Shown here: one piece after another, positions 1 to 9,863 of the stretch
How positions within the stretch are numbered: the first letter of the stretch is position 1
Layout of the letters: the number at the start of each line of letters is the position of its first letter
Assembly: GCF_007830735.1 (NCBI RefSeq)
Contig: NZ_VLLN01000001.1
Location: 62,001 to 126,000, forward strand
Source of the DNA: Geobacter argillaceus
Lineage (GTDB): Bacteria > Desulfobacterota > Desulfuromonadia > Geobacterales > DSM-12255
Direction: 5' to 3'
Length of the DNA stretch: 64,000 nucleotides
Program-made: the position numbers and the translations under genes
The notes under the pieces: generated by a model
Database searches by the model: none
What the model was told of the DNA's origin: nothing
Seen by the model: only the letters and a program-made list of their open reading frames with translations

Positions 1-405
1 GGAGACGCTCCCCAGCACTTTACGCTTCAGAAAACCCTTGCCGGTACTCCCGATAACGATGACGTCGATCTCTTCCTTTTCGGCAAAGGCGAGCAGTTCA
101 TCGGCCGGATTGCCGTAAGCGACCATGATCTCCAACGCCACATTCGTTTCCGCAGCGTTCTTCTCGATCACGTAGAAGATCCGCTCCTTGAGCTCCTGCC
201 ATGTATCGGTCTCGGTAATGGGGGGCGCCGGAACGAAGTCGGTAAACGTATTACGGGGGGCATTGGGAAGCACCAGTAAGGCATAGACGGTACTTTTGAG
301 AGGCCCCGGATTGCAGGCAGCCATCCGCACAGCCTCTTCCGCAGCCTTGTCGGAAAGAGGTGAGCCATCAATGGCCACCAGGATTTTCTTGCGCAGGTGT
401 AACAT
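1..405 (-). CDS. Universal stress protein (UspA family), partial
   Basis: The first 135 codons of a gene that runs off the left edge of the window. The protein opens with MLHLRKKILVAIDGSPLSDK, the usual beta-strand 1 and ATP-binding Asp of UspA proteins. Near the visible end it has VIVIGSTGKGFLKRKVLGS, matching the nucleotide-binding G-x2-G-x9-G(S/T) motif. The start at 405 is set by GGAGGG seven bases upstream. UspA proteins are small cytoplasmic ATP-binding dimers linked to stress survival; no specific partner can be inferred. It is divergent from the IclR gene across a 334-base AT-rich gap. C-terminal residues are missing only because of the window edge. Confidence 0.9.
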   Translation of the reverse strand, partial: MLHLRKKILVAIDGSPLSDKAAEEAVRMAACNPGPLKSTVYALLVLPNAPRNTFTDFVPAPPITETDTWQELKERIFYVIEKNAAETNVALEIMVAYGNPADELLAFAEKEEIDVIVIGSTGKGFLKRKVLGSVS

Positions 406-492
406 GGTTTCCCTCCAGGCGATTCAGATCATTATGCCAAAGAATACTACGAATCAACTAGCAAGCAGCCATCGAACCATCCAACGAGATAA

Positions 493-537
493 AATTGTAT
501 TACAATTCTTGACAACCATAAAACAATATTCTATATT
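493..537 (+). promoter_or_regulatory. Strong sigma-70 promoter preceded by a 15-bp palindrome
   Basis: A perfect inverted repeat, AATTGTA-t-TACAATT (493-507), lies one base before TTGACA (509-514), which is 17 bases from TATATT (532-537). The promoter points toward the IclR gene, whose ATG is about 200 bases downstream. The palindrome is placed where a repressor or activator would touch the -35 region, so autoregulation by the IclR protein is a reasonable guess. The remainder of 406-739 is AT-rich and holds no gene that I can support. Confidence 0.6.
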
Positions 538-673
538 TTAGAAAATATTTTTTAATGTAAATAACACTACCAGAAACAATATAAAATAGATTAATCTACA
601 GCCGTTACCGGGAACATTATCACCGCTTCAGAGCAAAAAATTTAATTTTTCATCAATCGAAATAAATTTGCCC

Positions 674-703
674 TTGACTTGTGCATAATCCTGATACTAT
701 AGA
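674..703 (+). promoter_or_regulatory. Possible second promoter close to the IclR gene
   Basis: TTGACT (674-679) is followed after 18 bases by TATAGA (698-703), with a good AAGGA ribosome site (728-732) before the ATG at 740. This would give a short leader of about 30 bases. The -10 match is only moderate, so this is less certain than the upstream promoter. Confidence 0.4.
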
Positions 704-739
704 AATATGTTTGGAAAAATATAAAACAAGGACCATCTT

Positions 740-1522
740 ATGGCTAAGAAAGAAAAATCAGAATACATCATCCAGGCCGTCGACCATGCCCTTGATCTTT
801 TGGAGCAATTTCACGATGAAGTGGACGAATTGGGGGTCACCGAACTCTCCAAGCGGCTCAAGCTCCACAAGAACAACGTCTTCAGACTGCTCGCCACCCT
901 GGAGTCTCGCGGCTACATCGAACAGAACCGGGTGACCGAGAACTACCGTCTGGGACTCAAGACCCTCGAACTGGGGCAGACCTTCATCAAGCAGATGGGG
1001 CTTCTTCGCCAGTCCAGGCCGATTCTGGAAGCGCTGGTACGGGAGTGCAACGAAACCACCTACGTCTCCATTCTCAAGGAATTCCACATCGTGTATCTGG
1101 ACGTAGTGGAGACCGACCTGACAGTTCGGGTCGTGCCGCGGGTCGGTTCACGGCTTCCGGCTTACTGCACCGCTGCAGGCAAGGTACAGCTGGCCTACAT
1201 GACCGAGGAAGAGCTGGACAATTTCCTGCCGACCAAAGAGCTCAAACGCTATACCCCGAGCACCATCTCCGGCCGGGACGAACTGAAGGTTGACCTGAAA
1301 AAGGTGGCCGAACTGGGCTATGCCATCGACAACGAAGAACTGGATATCGGGGTCCGTTGTGTTGCAGCCCCGATTCGTGACTACACCCGTCGTATCATTG
1401 GTGCAGTGAGCATTTCGGGACCGTCCATGCGTTTCACCGAGGAGCGGATGGAAAACGAACTGATTCCCATGGTCAAGAGGGCAGGCGAAGACATCTCAGC
1501 CAAACTGGGGTACCACAAATAA
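740..1522 (+). CDS. IclR-family transcriptional regulator
   Basis: A 260-residue protein of normal IclR length. Residues about 12-70 form the N-terminal winged helix-turn-helix (ELSKRLKLHKNNVFRLLATL is the recognition region). Residues about 80-250 are the effector-binding domain, with the typical stretch SRLPAYCTAAGKVQLAYM. The start has AAGGA seven bases upstream. From memory, G. sulfurreducens has an IclR regulator beside a universal stress gene (GSU0514/GSU0515), and a mutation in it altered succinyl-CoA synthetase expression and lactate growth; if this is the ortholog, it would control TCA flux. That link is recalled and untested here. A shared terminator separates it from convergent coaE. 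Confidence 0.92.
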   Translation: MAKKEKSEYIIQAVDHALDLLEQFHDEVDELGVTELSKRLKLHKNNVFRLLATLESRGYIEQNRVTENYRLGLKTLELGQTFIKQMGLLRQSRPILEALVRECNETTYVSILKEFHIVYLDVVETDLTVRVVPRVGSRLPAYCTAAGKVQLAYMTEEELDNFLPTKELKRYTPSTISGRDELKVDLKKVAELGYAIDNEELDIGVRCVAAPIRDYTRRIIGAVSISGPSMRFTEERMENELIPMVKRAGEDISAKLGYHK

Positions 1523-1572
1523 GGGACCAGGACCAGTAGAACCAGGAACAGAAGCGCACAACAGCATTAGAC

Positions 1573-1596
1573 AAAGGCCCCGACACGGGGCCTTTT
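1573..1596. terminator. Bidirectional terminator between the IclR gene and coaE
   Basis: Nine-base stem AAAGGCCCC / GGGGCCTTT with a five-base loop, with T-rich sequence to the right and an A-rich arm on the left. It abuts the coaE stop codon and lies about 50 bases after the IclR stop, so it can serve both convergent genes. Confidence 0.8.
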
Positions 1597-2204
1597 CAGT
1601 TTTTCTCCGGTCCCTGAATCTCCCGTTCCCATATCGCCAGCACCTGCCGCTCCAGCTCTTCCGGGGTCCCCCTGTTGTCAATGACCAGCCTGCCACGGGC
1701 GGCCTTCTCCTCCATGGGCATCTGGCTTTCAATCCGCTGCAGCGCTTCCTGTCGGCTGATCCCGTCCCGCTTGCAGAGACGGGACGCCTGGGTCTCACGG
1801 TCAACATACACCACCCAGATCTCGTCAACCCGGCCGGTCACCCCGGCCTCGATCAGGAGCGGAGCCATATAGATCACCACCGTCTCTCCGTCATGCCGAT
1901 ACCGGGCAAGCAGCTCGTCGGCACGTGCGCCGATGGCCGGATGGGTGATCGCTTCCAGGCGGCGCCGGGCCGCCGGGTCACTGAAGACAATTGAGCCGAG
2001 CCTTGCCCGGTCCAGTGCCCCATCCGGGCCGACCACCTCGACACCAAATGCCGCGACAATCGCATTAAAGGCCGGAGCACCGGGCTCCACCACCTCCCGG
2101 GCCAGACGATCGGCATCGATCACCGGCACACCGAAGCGCTCCAGGACCCTGGCCGCCGTACTCTTACCCGAAGCGATTCCGCCGGTCAGACCGATTACCC
2201 GCAT
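1596..2204 (-). CDS. coaE: Dephospho-CoA kinase
   Basis: Catalyses the last step of coenzyme A synthesis, ATP-dependent phosphorylation of the 3'-OH of dephospho-CoA, in the cytosol. The 202-residue length is normal. The Walker A motif GLTGGIASGKST is at residues 5-16, DADRLARE at 30-37 is the substrate-side motif, and IYMAPLLIEAG is the conserved CoA-domain segment. The start codon is followed directly by the first beta strand, as in the family. It is convergent with the IclR gene and upstream of nothing on its strand; the DUF342 gene lies 43 bases before it and may be co-transcribed. Confidence 0.95.
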   Translation of the reverse strand: MRVIGLTGGIASGKSTAARVLERFGVPVIDADRLAREVVEPGAPAFNAIVAAFGVEVVGPDGALDRARLGSIVFSDPAARRRLEAITHPAIGARADELLARYRHDGETVVIYMAPLLIEAGVTGRVDEIWVVYVDRETQASRLCKRDGISRQEALQRIESQMPMEEKAARGRLVIDNRGTPEELERQVLAIWEREIQGPEKN

Positions 2205-2247
2205 TGTGTCACCGCTGCCTCTGCTCCCGCCACCACACCGCTCCTCA

Positions 2248-3867
2248 TCAATAGACTACGCTCTGCTCTTCCTCACTCCAACGAAACTTCACCCCGCCTG
2301 CCAGGTCCTCTTCAACGATATGATTGTGGTTGCTGATCGTCATCTTCACGGCAGCGTACACATTTCTTGCCACCTCGATGCGGGCGGTGGGAATCGGCTC
2401 CAGCCGTTTCTGCAACCGCTTTTTCTGACCGACCAACTCAATCAGCTCCGTCTGCTTGCCGTGATAGGCCCGCTCCTTGAGGCGAATCAGCTCTGGAGTG
2501 CCTTTTTCGGGATGCTCGCGCAGATAGTTCAGGTATTTCTCGAACTCCTGCACTTCCCGCTCTTTGGCCTCCATGCTGGCAAGCACAGCGGTCAGCTTTT
2601 CATTCACGAACGGATCGACACCAACCTCTATCCGCGTGCCGACACCTGCCGGCGACCCCAGTGTGACGGCCTGCACCAGAACGGCTGCCCGACAGGCACC
2701 ACCGATGATGTGACCGTGCCGGCTTTCCGCATTGCCGACCACCACCTGCCCGCCGGCAGTCAGCTCGCTCTGCATGGCAAAGTCGTTGACGGTTATGTCC
2801 TCGCCGGCAGTAATGACGGCATTTTCAACAAAATTAACGCTGGCCGAACCACCGGCATGGATACGGGCCGCTTCCGGTGCAATCTCGCCCTTCGACGTCC
2901 GAACCTCCCCCTGGCCGATCACTCCCCCCTTAACCTCGATATTGCCACCAGCCTCCAGTATAGCGCCTTCCACAACCCCACCGACAACAATGTCACCCGA
3001 GGCATGCACCACCATCCCTTCTCTGACATCCGCATCGATGGTGATACTCCCTTCAAAGCGGACATTTCCGGTGGAAAGATCGACGGTTTTAAAGGAGATC
3101 GTTGGTTCGACCATGACGCCGTTGGCCAGCAGTACCGGCTGACCGGCAATGGCGGCCACCAGCAGATCGGGATCATCAGCAGACTGCACGGTCCCCTGCA
3201 GGGTGGATGAAAACGGCAGGTCATTGCCCGGCGTTGCCGGTATACCTTCACCACATACGTTTTCTCCGGGCTCACCCGGCGTTGCAGGAACCCGCCGCAT
3301 CAACGGCGTCCCCACCGTAACGCTGATAATATCACCCATATCACGGTAGTCGACCACACCTCCATCATCCTCTAAGTGGGGCTGGCGCTCCTTCACCTCC
3401 TGGACCAGACTGACGAACTGGATATCTGCCCCCCTCACCGGTTGGCGACCACACGCGACTACGGTGCCGGAACAGTTCCCCGTTACCACTGCCTGCATTA
3501 TTTCGTGCTCAAGGATACCGGTTACCACGCCGCACTCATGTAGTTTCTGGAGGACCTGCTCCCGAGTTACCGCAGCCCCTCCCTGGGGAGGAGTGATCGA
3601 CAGCAATGCCGACATCTTGTCCCCGGTCAACGTAATCGCACAGGCACCGTCGCGCCGCTCACCGACCTCCAGGGAAAACTCGGCTTGTTCGCCGTTGCAC
3701 CGCCTGATCAACTCCGCCACTGCTGCCGGCTGCAGGGCATAGGCGGCATACCCTTCATTGGCAAGCGCCTGCCGGAACGCTACGTCATTGAGCGGCGCCG
3801 TCAGGTCGGAAGGTCGACAGATAGCCAGCAGCTTGGCACCTTGCAGTTGAAACGTCATGAAGGACAT
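2248..3867 (-). CDS. DUF342 / FapA-family protein
   Basis: A 539-residue protein. The centre (about 170-400) has the repeated short beta-strand pattern of DUF342 (FapA) proteins: VREGMVVHASGDIVVGGVVE, then GGNIEVKGGVIGQGEV, SASVNFVENAVITAGEDITV. The C-terminal third (about 410-500) is a predicted coiled coil rich in Glu/Lys, also typical. The start has GGGAG eight bases upstream. Family members include a flagellar assembly protein in Vibrio, but most are uncharacterised, and no flagellar gene is nearby, so I do not assign a function. It sits between coaE and the aminopeptidase, all on the same strand. Confidence 0.8.
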   Translation of the reverse strand: MSFMTFQLQGAKLLAICRPSDLTAPLNDVAFRQALANEGYAAYALQPAAVAELIRRCNGEQAEFSLEVGERRDGACAITLTGDKMSALLSITPPQGGAAVTREQVLQKLHECGVVTGILEHEIMQAVVTGNCSGTVVACGRQPVRGADIQFVSLVQEVKERQPHLEDDGGVVDYRDMGDIISVTVGTPLMRRVPATPGEPGENVCGEGIPATPGNDLPFSSTLQGTVQSADDPDLLVAAIAGQPVLLANGVMVEPTISFKTVDLSTGNVRFEGSITIDADVREGMVVHASGDIVVGGVVEGAILEAGGNIEVKGGVIGQGEVRTSKGEIAPEAARIHAGGSASVNFVENAVITAGEDITVNDFAMQSELTAGGQVVVGNAESRHGHIIGGACRAAVLVQAVTLGSPAGVGTRIEVGVDPFVNEKLTAVLASMEAKEREVQEFEKYLNYLREHPEKGTPELIRLKERAYHGKQTELIELVGQKKRLQKRLEPIPTARIEVARNVYAAVKMTISNHNHIVEEDLAGGVKFRWSEEEQSVVY

Positions 3868-3900
3868 AGTTATTACTCCCGAATCGTCGTCAGTTCGCGA

Positions 3901-5034
3901 TCATCGCACCAGCAGAGTTCCTTTGGCTATAAGAAGCTCTTGTGTGCCGTTCGCATCCACTGCAGTCACTGTCGGTTTGTAGAAGACATAATCCTCATGA
4001 AACGGGGTGCTGATCCGGCCGCCGAAACCGGCATTGTCCCCCAAGGCAATATGAATTGTACCGAGAATCTTCTCTGCTTCAAGGATGTTGTCGGGTCTGC
4101 TCGCCCGGTCGTTGGTACCTATCCCCAGTTCCGCAATATTCCTGTTCAGCCGGCTTTCCGCGAACTTCCGTTCGAGAATCTCCCGATGCGGCTCGTCTCC
4201 CCGGATATCCACGACCTCACCATTCTCAACAATCAGTGTCAAGGGTGTGACAAGCTTTCGCGTCGGGGCATATTCGAGCACCATGGTTCCGCTCGCCGTC
4301 CCTTCCAGAGGAGCCAGATACACCTCCCCAGCAGGAAGATTGCCAAAACTCCCCGGCATGGTCAGGAGCCCATCGTCCCCCTTGGCTATCCGCCCTTGCT
4401 TGCCAAAACGCATCTGCGTACCGTTGGAAGTGGTTACCAGGAGTTCCACCGCCCGGTTGACCGCCTCCCCCAGCAGCCGAGTTCGTTCTGCCAGGGCCAA
4501 CCAGTCGACCTGCATGGAGGTGAAGAACATTGCCGGATCGAAATGGGGAAGGCTGGCGTAGCGCGTGCCAGCCGCATTGGCCAGGGCTCGAAACCTGGTA
4601 TGGCTGGTGGAGTTGTTAGCCAGAGCCACAACCACCTCGGCTACAGCTTCCCGGCCGGCAACGACCATCTCCCTCGCCGCAGCCAGGTCGTCCGTAGATG
4701 CCTCCTTGGCGATGAGCCGCTTCAGCAGTCCCGCAGCAGCCAACGAATCCACGATGGCGTCTCCGAACACGGCGCGCCAGAGGTGTTCCGGTGGTTCCGC
4801 CCCTGAACCGCTCGTGGCCGGGAACTGTTCGAAGCACGTATCCCCGTATGTTGCCGCGGCAAACCGACTGGCGCCCCCGGCAGCGGCAAAGAGACGCTCG
4901 CGCCGCTCCCGGTCATCGGGCGAAGGATGTTCGTCATCACGGATGGTGTCGCTGAAGACCACTATCCTCTCACCCGGGCGCACCCCCATATTGACAGTAA
5001 ACAGCGAACCAAACGCCTCCTCAAAATCGGTCAT
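3901..5034 (-). CDS. M29-family metallo-aminopeptidase
   Basis: A 377-residue protein resembling the M29 (thermophilic aminopeptidase) family, which removes N-terminal residues from peptides using two metal ions. The C-terminal signature is clear: NIAELGIGTN, then EAEKILGTIHIALGDN and PFHEDYVF (HEDY near residue 346), which carry the metal-binding Glu, His and Asp residues. The N-terminal part has VRPGERIVVFSDT, the usual opening of the family. The start at 5034 is chosen because GGAAGGTG lies just upstream; an in-frame extension to 5211 has no similarity and runs into the sfrB promoter region. Divergent from sfrB. Confidence 0.85.
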   Translation of the reverse strand: MTDFEEAFGSLFTVNMGVRPGERIVVFSDTIRDDEHPSPDDRERRERLFAAAGGASRFAAATYGDTCFEQFPATSGSGAEPPEHLWRAVFGDAIVDSLAAAGLLKRLIAKEASTDDLAAAREMVVAGREAVAEVVVALANNSTSHTRFRALANAAGTRYASLPHFDPAMFFTSMQVDWLALAERTRLLGEAVNRAVELLVTTSNGTQMRFGKQGRIAKGDDGLLTMPGSFGNLPAGEVYLAPLEGTASGTMVLEYAPTRKLVTPLTLIVENGEVVDIRGDEPHREILERKFAESRLNRNIAELGIGTNDRASRPDNILEAEKILGTIHIALGDNAGFGGRISTPFHEDYVFYKPTVTAVDANGTQELLIAKGTLLVR

Positions 5035-5267
5035 AGCCAACACCTTCCGACGAGCAAAGTCACAGCCAAAGCTTGCCCATTGATATACCAGAGCAGCCCT
5101 CCCGTGGCAATCGCATCCGCCTACCAATTTCTGATTTTTCCCTTGATTGCCCGAACCGGTTGTGCTAATACTTGCATACTGTATACACACACAATAAGCA
5201 TATTTGCTCAATAAATGCAGACAGTTATCTGCCTTTTACCAGCATAAAGTTCAGAGCGGGGGCTGAC

Positions 5268-7286
5268 GTGGCACAGGTAGTCTTTTCCAGCTGGGGCCGA
5301 ACAATTATCGATAACCGCAGCGGCGGCGAAGCAAAGGATGCAACCTTCCGTCTGCCAACGACCTACGATGGCGACCAGCCTCTGGCAGGGTTCATGGGGT
5401 GGGACGGCATCATCCTGTTCGACCGGGATGTGGACGTGCCGGCCATGGCTGCCGAGTACATGCGACGCGTACAGACCCTGTACTGTTGCGGCAAGTGCAC
5501 CCCGGGCAAAAAGGGGACCAAGGTCCTGGCCGACCTCCTGACCGCAGTCGAAGAAGGAAGGGCCAAGGAGACCGACCTGGCAACGGTGCCGGACCTGGCG
5601 GAACTCCTGAAAAACTGCAAGTGCACCCTGTGCCAGAGTTCGACCGTGCCGGTGCTGGACGCGGTAACCCATTTCCGCGACGACTTCCTCGCCCGCATCA
5701 AAGGGGAAAAGAGCCGCGGCAAGGGGTTCCGCTACATCGAGAAGTACACGGCCCCCTGTCAGGATAAATGTCCCGCCCACATCGACATTCCGACCTACAT
5801 CGAGGCGCTCAAGGAGTACCGGTTCGACGAATCCCTGGCAGTGATCCGGGACAACATGCCGCTGCCGTCGGTATGCGGCCGGGTCTGCCCGCACCCATGT
5901 GAAACCGCCTGCCGGCGCAAGAATGTGGACGAACCGATCAGCATCATGGTCCTGAAGCGGACCGCTTCGGATTATGAGTGGCAGCACAAGGCCGCTCCGC
6001 CGATGCAGCCGAAGGCACGGAAGAACAAGACCGTGGCCGTGGTCGGCGCCGGTCCCGCCGGCCTGGCAGCAGCCTATTATCTGGCCATGGAAGGGTATCC
6101 GGTCACGATCTACGAAACCCTCCCCGAAGGGTTCGGCGGCGGCATGATCGCGGTCGGCATTCCACCCTACCGGATGCCGCGCCACATCCTGCAGCGGGAC
6201 ATCGACATCATCGCCGCCCTGGGTGTGGAGATCGTCTACAACACCCGTGTCGGCAAGGACATCTCCCTGGCCGAGCTGAAGCAGAAATTCGACGCCGTCT
6301 TCCTCGCCCCGGGCGCCCACCGTTCCAAGCCGATGGGTGTTGAGGGTGAAGACAAGGGATACAAGGGATTCCTCAAAGGGGGGATCGACTTCCTCCGCGA
6401 AGCCTACATGGGCAAACCGACCGGCATGGGCAAGAAGGTCGTCGTAGTCGGCGGCGGCAACACGGCCATCGACTGTGTCCGGGTGGCATTGCGGGAAGGG
6501 GCCGAGGCATCGTACCTGGTCTATCGCCGCTCCCGCAAGGAGATGCCGGCGGACGTCTGGGAAGTGGATGGCGCCGACGAAGAAGGGGTGCAGTTCGAAT
6601 TCCAGGTACTCCCTACCAGGGTTATTGCCGACGAAAGTGGACAGATCACCGGCGTCGAGTGTGTCCGGATGGCCCTGGGCGAGCCCGATGCCTCGGGGCG
6701 CCGCCGGCCGGAGCCGATGGCCGGCAGCGAATTCGTCATCGAGTGCGACACGGTCATCCCGGCCATCGGCCAGGACCCCGACCTCTCCTTCATCCCGGCC
6801 GACTGCGGCATCGACATCACCAAGTGGAATACGGTGATCACCAAGTATGTCCCGCTCAAGGGGGCTGACGGCAAGCCGCTGAAGGACGGCATGGGAAACG
6901 ACCTTTCCCGGACCCTCATCACCGACATGGACGGCGTCTTTGCCGGCGGCGACGCGGAAATAGGCCCTCTGACGGTCGTGGCCTGCATCGGCAGCGGCCA
7001 CCGGGCCGCCAAGGTCATTCAGCGCTGGCTCGACGAAGGCAAGGTCTACCTCACCGATGACGAGCGGATGGAAGACATCCTCATGTATCTTGGGGTCTAC
7101 GACAAGAACGAGCAGGTCCCCTGGCTTGCCACCGGACACCGCGCCCACCAGGCAGAGGTCCACGGCAAGGAGCGGGCCAGCTACAAGAACTACTGCGAGG
7201 TGGAACTCGGCTTCAGCGACAGCCAGGCGGTCAAGGAGGCGGAGCGCTGCCTCCGCTGCTACAGAGTGGCAATGGCGGCCATCTGA
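5268..7286 (+). CDS. sfrB: SfrB, NADPH-oxidising subunit of soluble Fe(III) reductase
   Basis: A cytoplasmic flavin/iron-sulfur protein, 672 residues (about 73 kDa). In order: a NuoF-like cysteine segment (YCCGKCTPGKKG, then CKCTLC), an Fe-S domain like that of GltD/DPYD (PCQDKCPAHIDIP; CGRVCPHPCETACRR), an FAD site (VVGAGPAGLAAAYYL) and an NADPH site (VVGGGNTAIDC). With SfrA it forms the NADPH-dependent complex purified from G. sulfurreducens; mutant work there pointed to a role in NADPH balance and acetate metabolism rather than respiration. GTG at 5268 is preferred: it follows a G-rich ribosome site and the next residues are AQVVFSSWGR; the 32 upstream in-frame codons look non-coding. The 5035-5267 gap must hold both divergent promoters. 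Confidence 0.9.
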   Translation: MAQVVFSSWGRTIIDNRSGGEAKDATFRLPTTYDGDQPLAGFMGWDGIILFDRDVDVPAMAAEYMRRVQTLYCCGKCTPGKKGTKVLADLLTAVEEGRAKETDLATVPDLAELLKNCKCTLCQSSTVPVLDAVTHFRDDFLARIKGEKSRGKGFRYIEKYTAPCQDKCPAHIDIPTYIEALKEYRFDESLAVIRDNMPLPSVCGRVCPHPCETACRRKNVDEPISIMVLKRTASDYEWQHKAAPPMQPKARKNKTVAVVGAGPAGLAAAYYLAMEGYPVTIYETLPEGFGGGMIAVGIPPYRMPRHILQRDIDIIAALGVEIVYNTRVGKDISLAELKQKFDAVFLAPGAHRSKPMGVEGEDKGYKGFLKGGIDFLREAYMGKPTGMGKKVVVVGGGNTAIDCVRVALREGAEASYLVYRRSRKEMPADVWEVDGADEEGVQFEFQVLPTRVIADESGQITGVECVRMALGEPDASGRRRPEPMAGSEFVIECDTVIPAIGQDPDLSFIPADCGIDITKWNTVITKYVPLKGADGKPLKDGMGNDLSRTLITDMDGVFAGGDAEIGPLTVVACIGSGHRAAKVIQRWLDEGKVYLTDDERMEDILMYLGVYDKNEQVPWLATGHRAHQAEVHGKERASYKNYCEVELGFSDSQAVKEAERCLRCYRVAMAAI

Positions 7287-7334
7287 TCCGTACTGGAATC
7301 AACCCGGTTTCCGAATTTTTTGAGGTGTGTACAT

Positions 7335-9788
7335 ATGGTCAGCTTGACGATTGACGGCAGTACGGTATCGGTCCCGGAAGGGACAACCATCCTTGAGGCG
7401 GCCCGCCGGATAGGCATCAGCATCCCGACCCTCTGCTGGCTGGAAAAGGTCTCCCCCACCGGTGCCTGCCGCATCTGCGCCGTCGAGATCGAGGGGATCG
7501 ACCGCCCCATGACCGCCTGCAACACCCCTGTCAAGGAAGGGATCTCTGTCACCACCCAGTCCCCGCGCATCAGCGCCATCCGCAAGAAGGTCACGGAACT
7601 CCTCCTGGTCAACCACCCCCTTGACTGCCCGGTCTGCGACGCGGGCGGCGAGTGCGACCTGCAGGACACCTGCTACGCCCAGGAAGTGGCACAACAGGAA
7701 TACTCTGCCGTCCTGGAGCGGCGCCCGATCCGGTACGACTGGCAGCTCTTGGAGAGCGATCCGAACCGCTGCATCCTCTGCGAGAAGTGCGTCAAGGTCG
7801 ACCACGAGATCGTCGGCTGCGACGCCATCTCCGTGGTGAACAAGGGCGAAGCCACCGTCATCGATACCCACGACGGCCAGCCCCTGAACTGCGAGTTCTG
7901 CGGCAACTGCATTGCCGCCTGCCCCACCGGCACCCTGATCAGCAAGCCGTTCAAGTTCAAGGGGCGGCCCTGGACCTTCAGTGTCACCAAGAGCGTCTGC
8001 CCCTTCTGTTCCACCGGCTGCCAGATCGAATACCACAGCAAGGACGGCCGGGTGGAGCGAACCACCAGCGACGACGCCACCTATAACCAGGGGAACCTCT
8101 GCATCAACGGCCGGTTCGGCTACAGCTACTTAAGCAGCACCACGCGCCTCACCGCCCCCCTGATCGGTCAGAAGCCGGCCAGTTGGGACCAGGCAATAAA
8201 GGCTGCTGCTGACGGGCTCAAGGCGGTCATTGCCGCTGCCGGTCCCCGGGCCGTGGCCGGCATCGCCTCGCCGCGGGTTACGAATGAGGAAAACTTCCTC
8301 TTCAGGAAACTGGTCACCGAGGCCATCGGCTCTCCCAACCTCGATTCCGAGGCTCGTCTCGGCTTTGCCCCGGCCCTTGCCATCCTCAACAAACAGCTGG
8401 GGCTGACGAGCGCCAGCGCCACCATAGACCGGATCGACAATGCCGATGCCATCCTGGTGCTCGGCTCCGACCTGAATGCCGAATCCACCGGCATGGAGTA
8501 CCGGGTCATCAAGGCCGCCACCAAGAACGACGCCAAGCTGGTCCTGGCCAACATGCGGGCAGTGAAGCTGAAGAAGTTTGCCAACAGCCATCTGCAGTAC
8601 CGCCCCGGGGGCGAAGTGGCACTGGTGAACGGCCTGACAAAGGCGCTGCTGGATGCCGGCTGCACCACAACAGCCGCCAATCCGGACGCCCTGCAGGCCG
8701 CTCTTGCGGCGAGCTCCCTTGCTGATCTGGCTGCTGCTGCCGGCGTCACCGAGGCGGCACTCAAAGAGGCAGCCCAGCTCCTCGCCAACAAGCAACGGCC
8801 GGCCGTCATCTTCGGCGCCGACATCCTCCGCAGTTCCCGGGCAGAAGCAGCCGTCACCGCCGTCGCCAACCTGGCGCTTCTCTTGGGGGCACTGGGCAAA
8901 GAGGCCGGCGGACTGTTCCCGGTGGACGAAAAGAACAACACCCTCGGGCTGCTGGATGCCGGCATCGCACCGGGTAACGGCGGCAAGGACCTCAGCGGGA
9001 TCATCGAGGGGATCGAAAACGGTTCCATCAAGGCGCTCTACCTGCTCGGCACCAACCCCCTCGTTGCCTTTCCGGAAAACGGCCGGCTCAGGAAGGCCCT
9101 GGAGAAGCTGCAACTCCTCATCGTGCAGGATATCGCCGAGACCGAAACCACCAGGCTCGGCCACGTGGTCTTCGCCGCTTCGGCAGCCGCCGAGAAGATC
9201 GGCACCTTCACCACGCCCGACGGGCGGGTTCAGTCCCTGCAAAAGGCTGCCAATCCCCCGGGCCAGGCGCGCCAGGACCTGACGATCATCGGCGACCTGA
9301 TCAACGCCCTGACCGGTGAAGCACCGACCATCTCGCCGGACCAGCTCCTGGCAGGGATCAAGGCGGCCAATCCCCTGTACAGCGGCTCGTGCTGTAGCAC
9401 CGTTCGCCAGGCCTATTCCGTCCCGGCCGCCCTCGGCTTTGCGCCGGTATCGGCACCGGCGCAGCCGGCTACCGGCGGACTGACTCTGCTGGTCGGCCCC
9501 CTCCTGCAGCACAGCGGCACCGCCACCACGGCCTCGGCCAACAACCTGCTTGTCGCCGGCAGAGGCTTCATTGAAATCCACGGCGACGACGCTGCCGGGC
9601 TCGGCATCACCGACGGCGCTGCCGTCACCGTGACCGCCGGCACCGGTTCCCTGACCGGTCCGGCAAAGGTTTCCGACAGGCTCCAGCCAGGACTGGTTTT
9701 CGCCCCGTATCATTTCCCGGAGCTGAACGCAAACGCGCTCCTGACAGGCTCGGCCAACACGGTAACGGTGACCGTCAGCAAAGCCTGA
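7335..9788 (+). CDS. sfrA: SfrA, NuoG-like iron-sulfur subunit of soluble Fe(III) reductase
   Basis: An 817-residue (about 86 kDa) partner of SfrB. The N-terminus is NuoG-like: a [2Fe-2S] domain (C-x10-C-x2-C ... C between residues 34 and 63), the H-x3-C-x2-C-x5-C motif ([14 protein letters not shown]), two [4Fe-4S] motifs ([23 protein letters not shown]), and a molybdopterin-oxidoreductase Fe4S4 domain ([14 protein letters not shown]). The C-terminal half resembles the molybdopterin oxidoreductase fold as in NuoG, ending with a dinucleotide-binding-like beta domain. No sign of formate dehydrogenase Cys/Sec is seen. ATG at 7335 has GAGGTG seven bases upstream. It is 48 bases after sfrB, so an sfrBA operon, followed by a strong terminator. 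Confidence 0.92.
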   Translation: MVSLTIDGSTVSVPEGTTILEAARRIGISIPTLCWLEKVSPTGACRICAVEIEGIDRPMTACNTPVKEGISVTTQSPRISAIRKKVTELLLVNHPLDCPVCDAGGECDLQDTCYAQEVAQQEYSAVLERRPIRYDWQLLESDPNRCILCEKCVKVDHEIVGCDAISVVNKGEATVIDTHDGQPLNCEFCGNCIAACPTGTLISKPFKFKGRPWTFSVTKSVCPFCSTGCQIEYHSKDGRVERTTSDDATYNQGNLCINGRFGYSYLSSTTRLTAPLIGQKPASWDQAIKAAADGLKAVIAAAGPRAVAGIASPRVTNEENFLFRKLVTEAIGSPNLDSEARLGFAPALAILNKQLGLTSASATIDRIDNADAILVLGSDLNAESTGMEYRVIKAATKNDAKLVLANMRAVKLKKFANSHLQYRPGGEVALVNGLTKALLDAGCTTTAANPDALQAALAASSLADLAAAAGVTEAALKEAAQLLANKQRPAVIFGADILRSSRAEAAVTAVANLALLLGALGKEAGGLFPVDEKNNTLGLLDAGIAPGNGGKDLSGIIEGIENGSIKALYLLGTNPLVAFPENGRLRKALEKLQLLIVQDIAETETTRLGHVVFAASAAAEKIGTFTTPDGRVQSLQKAANPPGQARQDLTIIGDLINALTGEAPTISPDQLLAGIKAANPLYSGSCCSTVRQAYSVPAALGFAPVSAPAQPATGGLTLLVGPLLQHSGTATTASANNLLVAGRGFIEIHGDDAAGLGITDGAAVTVTAGTGSLTGPAKVSDRLQPGLVFAPYHFPELNANALLTGSANTVTVTVSKA

Positions 9789-9806
9789 AGCAAACGTTTT
9801 CGACGC

Positions 9807-9845
9807 AAAAAATCCCGACAGGACATGCCCTGTCGGGATTTTTTC
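9807..9845. terminator. Strong bidirectional terminator after sfrA
   Basis: Perfect 12-base stem AATCCCGACAGG / CCTGTCGGGATT with a six-base loop, flanked by six A on the left and six T on the right. It ends the sfrBA transcript and probably that of convergent mltG. Confidence 0.92.
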
Positions 9846-9863
9846 GTTCCTGCACTATGGAGG

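Noticed and set aside
1933-3210. 425-codon + frame across coaE and the DUF342 gene
   Set aside because: It crosses two real genes on the other strand and their spacer, with no domain.
5208-7163. 651-codon open frame antisense to sfrB
   Set aside because: Shadow of a well-supported Fe-S flavoprotein gene.
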